From the NCBI RefSeq assembly GCF_029910535.1, contig NZ_CP069362.1, positions 620,001 through 684,000 on the forward strand: a stretch of DNA of 64,000 bases, in the 5' to 3' direction. The translations under genes were made by a program, and so were the position numbers. The stretch comes from Marinitoga aeolica (GTDB lineage: Bacteria > Thermotogota > Thermotogae > Petrotogales > Petrotogaceae). Under the pieces are notes generated by a model, which saw only the letters and a list, made by a program, of their open reading frames with translations, made no database searches and was not told the DNA's origin. Shown here piece by piece: positions 19,709 to 29,131 of the stretch. Positions within the stretch are counted from its first letter, which is position 1; the number at the start of each line of letters is the position of its first letter.

Positions 19709-19774
19709 GCATAAAAAATCCCTCCTAGTAGTTCAGTGTTTTTTTATTAATTACACTGTCTACTTTGGAGGGAG
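19709..19774. repeat. long imperfect palindrome, possible IS-end relic or terminator
   Basis: TCCCTCC, AGTAG and CAGTGT on the left pair with ACACTG, CTACT and GGAGGGA on the right around an AT-rich loop, giving about 18 bp of pairing. A T run follows about 10 nt later. The arm wording (ACACTGTCTACTTTGGAGGG) resembles ends of bacterial insertion sequences, but no transposase fragment is nearby. It may simply serve as a terminator for the convergent GH13 and udg genes. Confidence 0.5.
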
Positions 19775-19793
19775 CATTTCATTTTTTTTGGAG

Positions 19794-20459
19794 CTATTTT
19801 TTTATCCTATTTTCAGCTGCTATTATTCCTTTTTCTGTTATTTCAACTAATTTTTTCAAATCAAGGTTTGGATCAGCTTTTAATTGCTTATACATGTATC
19901 CTATCGCTTGCATATCCAATTTTGCGTAAAATAAAGGAGAACCTTCTTTTTCACTTCTATTTCTTAATAAATAACTTGGATGAAATGTTGGAAAAATATA
20001 TATCCCTCCATACCATTCTTTAAACTTTCCTCTATGTCTGGTAATTGGAACAACTTGTTTTAAAAAATAATTCAATGCCGTGGAACCTAAAGCCACTATT
20101 ATTTTTGGTTTTATCACTGAAATTTGAGCCATTAAAAAATGACTGCATTTTTCCATTTCTTCAGATGTTGGTACTCTATTTTTTGGCGGTCTACATTTAA
20201 CAACATTTGTAATATATAATTTTTCTCTTTCAACCTTTGCTACTTCTTTTAATAGCTTATCAAGCAAATTTCCCGCTCTGCCAACAAAAGGTCTTCCCTG
20301 TAAATCTTCATTTGCTCCTGGCCCTTCACCTACTAACATTATTGGAGAATCCGGATTTCCTTCGCCAATTACAACATTTGTTCTTGATAAGCTCAAAGAA
20401 CAACTATCACATTTTTTTATTTTTTCACCAATTAATTCTAAATCTTCAATTTTAGACAT
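19794..20459 (-). CDS. type-4 uracil-DNA glycosylase (Fe-S)
   Basis: Removes uracil from DNA in base excision repair. Motif 1 GEGPGANEDLQGRPFVGRAG and motif 2 FPTFHPSYLLRN identify the thermophile family 4 enzymes. Four cysteines that hold the 4Fe-4S cluster are seen as KKCDSC, NVVKCRPPKNR and EKCSHF. The 221-aa length is normal with a short basic tail. It is the last gene of the long minus-strand operon, 11 nt after the fusion permease gene. Confidence 0.93.
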   Translation of the reverse strand: MSKIEDLELIGEKIKKCDSCSLSLSRTNVVIGEGNPDSPIMLVGEGPGANEDLQGRPFVGRAGNLLDKLLKEVAKVEREKLYITNVVKCRPPKNRVPTSEEMEKCSHFLMAQISVIKPKIIVALGSTALNYFLKQVVPITRHRGKFKEWYGGIYIFPTFHPSYLLRNRSEKEGSPLFYAKLDMQAIGYMYKQLKADPNLDLKKLVEITEKGIIAAENRIKK

Positions 20460-20470
20460 ATTATTCCTCC

Positions 20471-23400
20471 TCAGAAAATATTAATATCCACACCTTTCTC
20501 TTCTGTATAACCAAAAGACTTCTCAGGAATATCGGTTATAAAAAATTTTAATTCAAAACTCTTTAATGAAAACTCAGGTAATAGTTTTACATCACCTTTG
20601 AAATAAATAGACCAACATACAAGTTGTTTATTTATTTCAAATTGTGTAAAATTCCATACATTATTTTTTATATCATATATAAAAGAAATTTTAGCCCAAT
20701 CGTATTTAGTCGAGGTATCATAACCCAAACCTGTTTTCAAATATTCATTTTTTATATCATAATCAAGATTTAAAACTAATGATTTTTTTGCTCCTTTTGA
20801 TTTATATTTTAGATCATAGTGTATATTTTCATAATTATTAAATAAATTAAGATTTCCTTCATATTTTCCACCTTTTGAATCATAAAGCAAATATTTAGAT
20901 TTTATTTGAGGTATAGTTTCCTTAAATGTTGTTTTCTTCAAATAATAATCATAATTTATTTCTATTTTATTTTTACCAAATATTATTTCATCTTTATTAT
21001 TTACGAATGAAATATGTTCATCTTCAGCTTTATGATTATAATCAAATTTATAATTATGTTTTAAAATAGCTATTTTCAAAAAACCTGTAAAATTAGTATT
21101 TATAAATTCAAATTTTTTTTGTTCTAGTGTTGTCTTAGTATTATTTTCTAAACTTAAAATACCATAATTAAATGTATACTTTGAAGTTAATGAATGACCA
21201 ACAAACTGTTCTTCAAGCTTTTCCTTCATAAAATCATATGTCCTATTATATCTTAAATCAAAATAATTCTTCGTTTTTAATAAGTTTAAATTAAATTCCA
21301 TACCTGCAAAATCAGTTAATTTGTTTGTATGTGTTGCAGGATTTGATATCCATTTTGGTTCATTTACTAAAACTCTATAATATTGATAATCAGAAACTCC
21401 ATATTGAAAAATTAAAAACTTACTTTTGAAATTAGCTTTTAACCCATAAGCATAATAATTGTATATTTTATCAGGAAATCTATTTCTAAAAGCAAATTTT
21501 AATTCTGGTGTAATTGATGTATCTAGATACAATGAATTTTTATTATATTTTATAGGCTTATAATTATCCGAGATTTCATTTTTAATATACAAATTGTAAT
21601 TCTTTAATTCATTTTTTTCATAAAAACTTGAATAACTGAGCTTTATTGTATTTTTTTTATTATTACTATAAATCTTTGAATCTAAAGATGTATTTATTGA
21701 TATATTTTTTGTATTCCATGATTCAAAAATTTTTGTAGCTGGTCCAGTAATATTTACTCTTGTAGAATTTAATTTGAAAAATGTTTTTTTATACTTCTTG
21801 GTTAAAGATGGTGTGGTAAGATTTAAAAAATTTACTTTTATAATTTGTTTATCTTTCCAGGAAAAAGCTGATGAAATAGAGAATTTTCCTAAATCTGTTT
21901 TTATATCTTTAAAATTAAGAGAAAAGGTATCACTATTTGATGAAAAATTATGTGATAATGATGAATAAAAATTTAAATACTCTAATTTCTTAGAAAGATT
22001 TATTTTCAAATCAGAAAACGTATTATTTTTTATGCTATTTGAAATGGACAATGTTCCTAAAATAAAAGGTATTGAATATGTATAACTCAAAGATTGTGAA
22101 AGTGTGTCTTCCTTAACATTTCTTGCATATTCTTGGGAAAAAGATAATGACGATTTATTTGAGAAAGTATGATTAATTTTAATAGAAATGGTTACAGTAT
22201 CTTCTTTAAAGGCAAATGCTGCAATAAACGGGGCTTCTTTTTCGCCTGAAAGACTTTGGAAATAAAAAGGGAAATAAAATACAGGTATCCCAAAAAATTC
22301 AAGCGTAACATCACGTGCCACTAAAAATTCTTCCGGGTATATTGTAACATGCGAAGCTTTAAAATAATATGTTATACATTCTTTACATGTTGTCATTTTA
22401 ACTTTTTCCGAAAACACTACATCTTCATCAGTTTTTTTTTCAGAAATTTCAGACCAAACTCTTACCTTTACATTTTTTTTCTTTTTATTTTTAAATGACT
22501 CAATCGAATATGTATTGTTTAATACAACATCTTTACTTTCAAAATTCACTTCCATCGCAGAAGCCTCTATTGTTCTTTTATTATATATATACGTTACATT
22601 TCCAAACAAATTCGCTTTTAATATTTTATTTTCATCATCTAAAACTCCAAATCCCTTATTTGTAGTTATTATAGAATCTTTATATTTAATAGTAGTACTA
22701 CCTTCAAATGTAATTTTAGTTCCTTCGAGAGTTATGTTTGGAGACTCAATATATACTTTTTCCGAAAATCCATTTGTACTTAAAACAATTAATATAATAA
22801 TAGCACCCAATACTCTTTTTAATGGTTCTATTAATTTATATGCAGTTCTTGTATCCAACAATCCAAATAATATTATACCAACAAGACCAAAAATAACATT
22901 TGGAATCCATGGAGCAAAATATGGATTGATTATTTTTTCTTTACCAAGTGCACTCAACCATGCTCCTGATCCCTGATATAAAACTACAAGAACAAATGTC
23001 GATATAACACTCCATGATTTACTTCTAAGATTAATAAAAAGAGATAAAGCTACTCCAAGTAACGCGATAACAATGGGAGCTACTGAATTAGAAAATTTTT
23101 CTTGATACCCAACTATTAATGCTGAAGCATCTCCTCCAAGCTTTTGAGTTATCTCTATTTTATGTTTTAATTCTTTTGTTGTCATATCATTTGGACTCTT
23201 TGAAAATCTCAAGTATTCTTCAACATTTTTCGAAATATCTAGCTCCAACTTTTTAAAAGTTATATCTAATTTTAATAATCCATCATTTGTTAATCGAAAT
23301 ATACGGCCATTTTCCATATACCATTTATCTTTATCTTTAAATGCTTTTTCAGCATGAAAAACCGTAGTTTTAGAATAGTCTACTTCATACAACAATATGC

Positions 23401-23920
23401 CATATAATATTCCGGAATCTTTGTCTATTTTTCTAACATAAAGATATTTTTTATTTTTTTCCACTTCAACAAATTTATTCATTTCAATATTGGCTTCAAC
23501 ATTTTTATATACATATTTTGATATTGCTTCTTTTGCTTTCATATTGGATTTAGGAACAATTGTATCATATAATGCAAAAGTTACAACAGAAAGAATCATA
23601 GCCAAAACCAAAAAAGGAATAACTATTCTTTTTGATGGGATTCCAAGAGATTGTAAAGCTATAATTTCGTTATCATTGGATAATCTGGATAATACCCAGA
23701 ATATAGAAAAAAGTATTCCTACTGGAATACCCATAACTAAAAAATATGGTATGTGATACATAATTAATATAAAAAGTTTATCAATCCCAACTTTATTTCT
23801 TACAATTATATCCGAAAGTTGATACAACAATTCAACACTTACAAAAACTATAAACCCCACTAATCCCATAAAAAATGGTGCTGTAAACTCTTTTGAAATA
23901 TATTTTATTAATTTTAACAT
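20471..23920 (-). CDS. fusion of LptF/LptG-type permease with OstA/LptD-like outer-membrane protein
   Basis: A single 1149-codon frame. Residues ~1-360 form a YjgP/YjgQ (LptF/G) permease: three helices, a periplasmic beta region, three more helices, including LSRLSNDNEIIALQSLGIP. Residues ~367-387 (KRVLGAIIILIVLSTNGFS) form a seventh hydrophobic segment, positively charged on its N-side, which would carry the rest into the periplasm and resembles a signal sequence. Residues ~388-560 look OstA/LptA-like and include ARDVTLEFFGIPVFYFPFY, a hallmark of LptD; the remainder is rich in alternating beta strands and ends in Phe (INIF), as beta-barrel proteins do. LPS-type export normally splits these roles over several proteins. 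Whether signal peptidase cleaves after NGFS is open. It is followed by udg and preceded by a PhoU-like gene. Confidence 0.85.
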   Translation of the reverse strand: MLKLIKYISKEFTAPFFMGLVGFIVFVSVELLYQLSDIIVRNKVGIDKLFILIMYHIPYFLVMGIPVGILFSIFWVLSRLSNDNEIIALQSLGIPSKRIVIPFLVLAMILSVVTFALYDTIVPKSNMKAKEAISKYVYKNVEANIEMNKFVEVEKNKKYLYVRKIDKDSGILYGILLYEVDYSKTTVFHAEKAFKDKDKWYMENGRIFRLTNDGLLKLDITFKKLELDISKNVEEYLRFSKSPNDMTTKELKHKIEITQKLGGDASALIVGYQEKFSNSVAPIVIALLGVALSLFINLRSKSWSVISTFVLVVLYQGSGAWLSALGKEKIINPYFAPWIPNVIFGLVGIILFGLLDTRTAYKLIEPLKRVLGAIIILIVLSTNGFSEKVYIESPNITLEGTKITFEGSTTIKYKDSIITTNKGFGVLDDENKILKANLFGNVTYIYNKRTIEASAMEVNFESKDVVLNNTYSIESFKNKKKKNVKVRVWSEISEKKTDEDVVFSEKVKMTTCKECITYYFKASHVTIYPEEFLVARDVTLEFFGIPVFYFPFYFQSLSGEKEAPFIAAFAFKEDTVTISIKINHTFSNKSSLSFSQEYARNVKEDTLSQSLSYTYSIPFILGTLSISNSIKNNTFSDLKINLSKKLEYLNFYSSLSHNFSSNSDTFSLNFKDIKTDLGKFSISSAFSWKDKQIIKVNFLNLTTPSLTKKYKKTFFKLNSTRVNITGPATKIFESWNTKNISINTSLDSKIYSNNKKNTIKLSYSSFYEKNELKNYNLYIKNEISDNYKPIKYNKNSLYLDTSITPELKFAFRNRFPDKIYNYYAYGLKANFKSKFLIFQYGVSDYQYYRVLVNEPKWISNPATHTNKLTDFAGMEFNLNLLKTKNYFDLRYNRTYDFMKEKLEEQFVGHSLTSKYTFNYGILSLENNTKTTLEQKKFEFINTNFTGFLKIAILKHNYKFDYNHKAEDEHISFVNNKDEIIFGKNKIEINYDYYLKKTTFKETIPQIKSKYLLYDSKGGKYEGNLNLFNNYENIHYDLKYKSKGAKKSLVLNLDYDIKNEYLKTGLGYDTSTKYDWAKISFIYDIKNNVWNFTQFEINKQLVCWSIYFKGDVKLLPEFSLKSFELKFFITDIPEKSFGYTEEKGVDINIF

Positions 23921-23923
23921 TAA

Positions 23924-24649
23924 TTACTCCCCCAAAGAATAAAAAATATTAAATCCCTCTTTATTACATTTATATCTATCTCCCGTAAGGATAAATATTG
24001 AATATTCAGCTATATTTGTTGTTAAATCAGAAAATTTCTCTAAATTTGATAAAATTTCTATATTTGCCATAATAGATCGAAAATTATCCTTTGTTACCTT
24101 ACCCATTAAATTTCTTTTAAATGCACTATATAAACTATCTACTTCTGTATCTGTTTTACATATCCATTTAGCAAGATCTATAGATTCTTTTACTAAATAT
24201 GAACTTTTACTTTCAGCAATATTTGAATACAACCTTAAAGACTCTCCAAGCATATTTTGTGATATCTCAAATAAATCCTCAAATTGATATGGATTAATTG
24301 AATTTGGATAGGATAACAAATCAATATTATTTTTAGCCATTGTTTCACACATATCTGCCATACTTTCTAAAATTCCAATTATCTTATTTCCTAAGAATAC
24401 TATTTTAAAATATCTACCATACAAATTATTAATAGCCAATATTTCCATAGATTTATACTCCAATCTGGCTTCAATAAAGTCAACTCTCATATCCTGTTGA
24501 ATTATTTCCTTTGAAAGTTTTACATTTTTTTCAAAAAAAGCGTCTTTAAACTTTAAGAACATCCCCTGAACAAGACGCCCCATTTTCAATATTTCATTAT
24601 GATAGGATATAACCTGTCTTTTTGTTTCTTCAGATAGTAACTCTATCAT
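23924..24649 (-). CDS. PhoU-domain protein
   Basis: A 241-aa all-helical protein with two PhoU-like three-helix repeats (residues ~15-110 and ~125-220), including IIQQDMRVDFIEARLEYKSMEILA, a typical PhoU pattern with acidic metal-binding residues, and LEKFSDLTTNIAEYSIFILTG near the end. PhoU proteins regulate phosphate transporters or kinases; no pst genes are near, so the partner is unknown. It overlaps nadK by 4 nt. Confidence 0.8.
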   Translation of the reverse strand: MIELLSEETKRQVISYHNEILKMGRLVQGMFLKFKDAFFEKNVKLSKEIIQQDMRVDFIEARLEYKSMEILAINNLYGRYFKIVFLGNKIIGILESMADMCETMAKNNIDLLSYPNSINPYQFEDLFEISQNMLGESLRLYSNIAESKSSYLVKESIDLAKWICKTDTEVDSLYSAFKRNLMGKVTKDNFRSIMANIEILSNLEKFSDLTTNIAEYSIFILTGDRYKCNKEGFNIFYSLGE

Positions 24650-25473
24650 ATAATTCTCCTTCCAAACCCCAATTTATTATTTAACACTTTAAAAAAAGAA
24701 TAATCATTCTTTTGAGCTAACGTTACTTTTTTCTCTGAAGAAGAAACAACTACTGCCATTCCCGCTTCTATCCTATGAACAATATCTCCATCTACAGTTA
24801 CATAAGCATTACCTGCATCTATATGATGAATAACAATTTCAACATAATTATCAGGAGAAATCACAAGCGGTCTTATATTTAATGAATGCGAAGCCAAAGG
24901 ATTTATAGTTATTAGATTTAATGTTGGTTCAACAATAGGTCCTCCCATTGATAAAGCATATCCCGTTGAGCCTGTAGGTGTAGATAATATTACACCATCT
25001 CCAGAATAATTTAATACACTTTCACCTTTTATAAAAATTTCAAGATCAACAGTTCCTATAGGCTGACTTTTTTGAATAGTTATATCATTTAAGGATATTA
25101 ACTTTTTACCTCCAACATAACATTCCAATAAATATCTATCCGAATAGTGCAAATTATTCGAAGCTATGTCTTTTGCTGCTTGTTCAATTTCTGTACTATC
25201 ATATGCTGTCATAAAACCTAACGTCCCAAGATTTATTCCTATAATTGGTACAGAATTTTCTGCAGAAAGTTCCGCTACCCTTAACACTGTCCCATCTCCA
25301 CCAAGAACAATAAAAATATCTGCTTCTTGATATAAAGAATTATCAGCAAGCGCTGATCCTGCAGGCATTATCTTTAATATTTCAATATCATTATTGTGAA
25401 AGATATCAAAAAATTGTTCCTGAATTTCATCTTTTCTGGCTTTTAGTGGATTAAAAAATAAAATTGCTTTCAT
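24646..25473 (-). CDS. nadK: NAD kinase
   Basis: Phosphorylates NAD to NADP. Motif FIVLGGDGTVLRVAEL (GGDGT) is at residues ~55-65, NLGTLGFMTAY follows, and the glycine-rich NAD site STPTGSTGYALSMGGPIV is near residue 165. The 275-aa length is normal. It sits in an operon between yggT and a PhoU-like gene, overlapping the latter (ATGA). Confidence 0.95.
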   Translation of the reverse strand: MKAILFFNPLKARKDEIQEQFFDIFHNNDIEILKIMPAGSALADNSLYQEADIFIVLGGDGTVLRVAELSAENSVPIIGINLGTLGFMTAYDSTEIEQAAKDIASNNLHYSDRYLLECYVGGKKLISLNDITIQKSQPIGTVDLEIFIKGESVLNYSGDGVILSTPTGSTGYALSMGGPIVEPTLNLITINPLASHSLNIRPLVISPDNYVEIVIHHIDAGNAYVTVDGDIVHRIEAGMAVVVSSSEKKVTLAQKNDYSFFKVLNNKLGFGRRII

Positions 25474-25477
25474 TTTA

Positions 25478-25786
25478 TCACCTCAATACGCGCGCAAGGT
25501 CAAACAAGGTGGCAACAAGAAAATTATCCAATAATATCAATAGTAGAATTGCTACAAAAGGTGTAAAATCAAACATTCCAAAAGTAAGATTAAAATACCT
25601 TCTTATAGGCCTTTCTATTATGTTAGAAACTGAATCAAAAAATTGCCTAATCGGGTGATGATAATTAAAAGAAATAAAGCTAAAAATTGCCGATATTATT
25701 AAAGAAATTTCAAAAAAGTTTATCACAATTCTTAACACCACTGCTAAAGCATAAAATAAATTACCAAGTATAAACAATTTTATCAT
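25478..25786 (-). CDS. YggT family membrane protein
   Basis: A 102-aa integral membrane protein with hydrophobic segments at ~5-38 and ~75-95 and the family core HHPIRQFFDSVSNIIERPIRRYF between them. YggT proteins are linked to membrane or division functions in various bacteria but are poorly defined. Its start overlaps the yggS stop by 4 nt; the yggS-yggT pairing is widely conserved. Confidence 0.88.
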   Translation of the reverse strand: MIKLFILGNLFYALAVVLRIVINFFEISLIISAIFSFISFNYHHPIRQFFDSVSNIIERPIRRYFNLTFGMFDFTPFVAILLLILLDNFLVATLFDLARVLR

Positions 25787-26481
25787 CCTCCTATATTATA
25801 GTTTCTTTTTCCAAAAATACTTGAACCTATTCTTAGCATTGTTGATCCGCATTGAATTGCTACATGATAATCGTTACTCATTCCCATTGATAATTCCTTT
25901 AAATCCGGATAATTTTTTACATATTTTTCTTTTATTTCTTTTAAGCCGCAAAATACTTTTTTTATAACTTCTTCATCATCTGTATATGGCGCCATTGTCA
26001 TAAGACCAGTAACTTTTACATTATCATATTTTTTTGCTATTTCTAACAAATCTTCCAATTCATTTTCTGATATTCCACCTTTTGTTTCCTCGCCAGAAAT
26101 ATTCATTTCAATTAATATTTTTTGTATTTTATTATGTTTTTTTGCTATTTTATCTATCTCTGCTATTTCTTTTTCTCTATAAACTGAATGTATATATTCT
26201 GCAATTGGAACTATGTATTTAACTTTATTCGTTTGTATTCTTCCTATAAAATGCCATTTTATATCATATTCTTTCAATTCTTCTGCTTTTTTTCTCAGTT
26301 CTTGCGCTTTATTTTCCGCAAAATCTTTAATACCAAAATTATATGCTTCTTTTATATATTCAACCGGGAATGTTTTAGAAACTGCTACTAATAAAACATC
26401 TGAATAATTTCTATTCGCCTTTTCTGCATAAATTTTAATTGATTGAGTGATTTCTTCTAAATTTTTTTTGATAAAATCCAT
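25783..26481 (-). CDS. YggS family PLP homeostasis protein
   Basis: A 232-aa alanine-racemase-like single-barrel protein that binds PLP and helps maintain PLP balance. Seen: LLVAVSKTFPVEYIKEAYNFGIKDFAENKAQE (Lys of VSK binds PLP), WHFIGRIQTNKVKYI, and the C-terminal LSMGMSNDYHVAIQCGSTMLRIGSSIFG. It lies one base after ruvB's stop and is coupled to yggT. Confidence 0.94.
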   Translation of the reverse strand: MDFIKKNLEEITQSIKIYAEKANRNYSDVLLVAVSKTFPVEYIKEAYNFGIKDFAENKAQELRKKAEELKEYDIKWHFIGRIQTNKVKYIVPIAEYIHSVYREKEIAEIDKIAKKHNKIQKILIEMNISGEETKGGISENELEDLLEIAKKYDNVKVTGLMTMAPYTDDEEVIKKVFCGLKEIKEKYVKNYPDLKELSMGMSNDYHVAIQCGSTMLRIGSSIFGKRNYNIGG

Positions 26482-26482
26482 C

Positions 26483-27508
26483 TCAATTCCCCCATAACGA
26501 ATATAATTTTTTATTATTTTCCCTTGTATATCCCAAATGTTTTAAAGCTTTTTCTGTGACTACTCTACCTCGATGCGTTCTAACTAAAAAACCTTTTTGA
26601 AGCAAATATGGTTCATAAACTTCACTAATACTATCTGATTCAATACCAAGAGATGCTGCTAATGCTTTTAATCCTACAGGGCCTCCTTTGTAAAATTCTA
26701 TAATTGTTTTTAAAATTCTTCTATCCATATCATCAAGACCTTCAGTATCTATTTCAAGTAACGTCATTGTCTTTTCTGCAGATTCTCTATCTATAACACC
26801 ATCATTATTTATTTGCGCAAAATCTCTTACTCTTTTCAATAATCTATTAGCAATCCTTGGTGTCCCTCTTGAGCGTTCAGCTATTAACAAAGCTGCATCT
26901 TCTGTAATTTCTACATTTAACAATTTCGCACTTCTAGTTATAATATCTTTTAATTCTTCTGGTGGATAAAAATTCATTTCCATTATTATTCCGAATCTAC
27001 TTCTCAACGGAGCTGCTATTAATCCTGTTCTTGTAGTCGCTCCTATTAATGTAAAATGGTTTAAATCAATTCTTATTGATCTGGCTCCTGGTCCCTTACC
27101 TATAACAATATCGAGTTGAAAATCTTCCATCGCAGAATATAATATTTCTTCCACAGACCTATTAATTCTATGAATTTCATCAATAAAAAGCACATCCCCA
27201 TTTTGCAAATTAGTCAAAATGGCTGCTAGATCACCTGCTCTTTCTAAAACAGGACCACTCGTTATTTGAATATTTGCTCCCATTTCATTTGCAATAACAT
27301 TTGCAAGTGTTGTTTTACCCAAACCAGGAGGACCTGCCAACAAAATATGATCAAGCGGCTCTTTTCTCTTTTTAGCCGCATCAATAGTAATTTTTAATTT
27401 TTCTTTTACCTTTTCTTGACCTATATATTCATCTAATTTTTGAGGTCTTAAATTAATTATAGTGCTTTCTTCTGTTCTTTCCGAAGGATCTAAAAGTCTT
27501 TCATCCAT
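26483..27508 (-). CDS. ruvB: Holliday junction branch migration helicase RuvB
   Basis: AAA+ motor of the RuvAB complex. Walker [12 protein letters not shown], Walker [10 protein letters not shown], sensor 1 [12 protein letters not shown], Arg finger region APLRSRFG, and a C-terminal winged helix ([21 protein letters not shown]) are all present; 341 aa is normal. First gene of a seven-gene operon that ends with udg, giving a DNA repair frame around envelope and cofactor genes. ruvA and ruvC are not in the window. Confidence 0.97.
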   Translation of the reverse strand: MDERLLDPSERTEESTIINLRPQKLDEYIGQEKVKEKLKITIDAAKKRKEPLDHILLAGPPGLGKTTLANVIANEMGANIQITSGPVLERAGDLAAILTNLQNGDVLFIDEIHRINRSVEEILYSAMEDFQLDIVIGKGPGARSIRIDLNHFTLIGATTRTGLIAAPLRSRFGIIMEMNFYPPEELKDIITRSAKLLNVEITEDAALLIAERSRGTPRIANRLLKRVRDFAQINNDGVIDRESAEKTMTLLEIDTEGLDDMDRRILKTIIEFYKGGPVGLKALAASLGIESDSISEVYEPYLLQKGFLVRTHRGRVVTEKALKHLGYTRENNKKLYSLWGN

Positions 27509-27571
27509 AAAATACCTCCATTCTACTTATATTATTATAACATATAATTATTTTAAATAGGTAATTATTAA

Positions 27572-27600
27572 ATGACTAAAAATTTTAATTATGGTATAAT
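27572..27600 (+). promoter_or_regulatory. candidate promoter of the MATE gene
   Basis: ATGACT, 17 nt, TATAAT, ending 40 nt before the ATG. The divergent ruvB operon starts just upstream. Confidence 0.5.
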
Positions 27601-27640
27601 CAATATACAAATAAAATTGCAACAAACTGGGAGGAACTAT

Positions 27641-29011
27641 ATGGAAAATGAAACAAAAGGTACTTTATTATTAAAAGGTGATCCAAAAATCGCAATAAGA
27701 AAATTATCATTGCCTATGATTTTAGCAATGTTAGTACAAACATTATACAATTTAGTTGATGGTATTTGGGTTGCTGGTTTGGGATCTAATGCTTTAGCTG
27801 CAATAGGATTATTTTTTCCTATATTTATGATAATTATTGCTTTAGCATCTGGTCTTGGTATTGGTGCAAGTTCCGAAATTTCCAGAAAAATAGGTGAAAA
27901 AAACAAAGAAGGCGCTGATTCTGCCGCCATCATATCTATATTATTGGCAATAGGTTTAGGATTAACTACTGCAATTATTTTATTAATAACAATAAAACCT
28001 ATACTACAATCTATAGGTGCTGATGGAAAAACGCTTAAATTAACATTAGATTATGCTTATATTTTAATAATATTTTCTCCATTACTTATGTTTAATAATG
28101 TATCGAATGGTATTTTAAGAGGCGAAGGTGATGCTAAAAAAGCTATGTATGCTATTACCGCTGGCTCTCTATTAAATATATTCTTAGACCCTCTATTTAT
28201 TTATGGATTTAAATTAGGAATAAAAGGTGCAGCTTATGCTACAGTAATATCTTTTAGTATATCATCATTTTTAATAATCTATTGGATGTTTATAAAAAGG
28301 AACACATATTTAAATATTACTTTTAAAGATTACACATACGATAATAATATACTAAAAAATATATTAAAAGTTGGTATACCCGCATCATTATCTCAAATTT
28401 CAATGTCTATAGCTATATTTGTTCTTAATGTTTTTGCTGTGAAAGCTGGTGGGGATTTAGGAGTTGCTATTTTTACGAGTAGTTGGAGAATTATAAACTT
28501 TGGTACTGTCCCATTAATCGGAATAACAATGGCTGTAACCACAGTAACTGGAGCGGCATATGGGCAAAGAAATGGAGAAAAATTATCCACTGCGCATTTA
28601 TATTCCATAAAATTTGGATTAATAATAAGTTTTATCGTTATGATAACTATTTTTATATTCGCACCTCAAATTGCAAAAATATTTACATACTCAAAAGATG
28701 GTTCTCTTATATACAATGACTTAGTAAAAGCGCTAAGAGTAATGAGTCTATTCTTACCCGGAGTTCCATTTGGGATGTTCACATCTTCCATGTTTCAAGG
28801 AATAGGCCATGGAGCAAAAAGTCTTATAGTTTCCATTAATAGAACAATAATAATGCAAGTATTGTTTTCTTGGTTATATGTTTTTATATTTAAAATAGGA
28901 CTTTCTGGTGTTTGGTGGGGAATAGTTACAGGAAATGCGGTGTCATCTGTTATAACATTTACATGGGGAAGAATGACCATTAAAAAGTTAAGACAAATAG
29001 AAGGGATATAA
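27641..29011 (+). CDS. MATE family efflux transporter
   Basis: A 456-aa membrane protein with about 12 helices in two homologous halves. The N-half motif LVQTLYNLVDGIWVAGLGSNALAAIGLFFP and the second half IFTSSWRIINFGTVPLIGITMAVTTVTGAAYGQRN are typical of MATE proteins, which export cationic compounds in exchange for Na+ or H+. The ATG follows GGGAGGAACTAT; 23 extra upstream codons lack a site. It is the last gene before the RiPP region; a role in export of the peptide cannot be excluded, but nothing specific supports it. Confidence 0.9.
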   Translation: MENETKGTLLLKGDPKIAIRKLSLPMILAMLVQTLYNLVDGIWVAGLGSNALAAIGLFFPIFMIIIALASGLGIGASSEISRKIGEKNKEGADSAAIISILLAIGLGLTTAIILLITIKPILQSIGADGKTLKLTLDYAYILIIFSPLLMFNNVSNGILRGEGDAKKAMYAITAGSLLNIFLDPLFIYGFKLGIKGAAYATVISFSISSFLIIYWMFIKRNTYLNITFKDYTYDNNILKNILKVGIPASLSQISMSIAIFVLNVFAVKAGGDLGVAIFTSSWRIINFGTVPLIGITMAVTTVTGAAYGQRNGEKLSTAHLYSIKFGLIISFIVMITIFIFAPQIAKIFTYSKDGSLIYNDLVKALRVMSLFLPGVPFGMFTSSMFQGIGHGAKSLIVSINRTIIMQVLFSWLYVFIFKIGLSGVWWGIVTGNAVSSVITFTWGRMTIKKLRQIEGI

Positions 29012-29030
29012 AAATCATAATATCATATTA

Positions 29031-29131
29031 TTGACAAACTCTATATTTAAATACAAAAATTTATAAATCCTCGAAAATTCACAAAGATTTTCTCATATTA
29101 TTTTTTTTATTTTGACAACAGTCTAAAAGGC
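29031..29131 (-). repeat. internally deleted copy of the foldback repeat (copy D)
   Basis: About 100 bp match the two ends of the repeat at 56837-57075 in reverse orientation. TTGACAAACTC, TTAAATACAAA and AAATCCTCGAAAATTC stand on one side, CTCATATTATTTTTTT and TTGACAACAGTCTAAAAGG on the other. The central hairpin region is missing, with the ends directly joined. Confidence 0.65.

Noticed and set aside
22515-22976. 153-codon plus-strand frame opposite the permease/LptD fusion
   Set aside because: Antisense to a conserved membrane domain; no binding site.
20471-23920. Permease/LptD fusion as an assembly error joining two genes
   Set aside because: No stop, binding site or frame break at the junction; the joining segment has proper membrane topology and uniform base composition, so a real fusion is more likely, though comparison with relatives is decisive.
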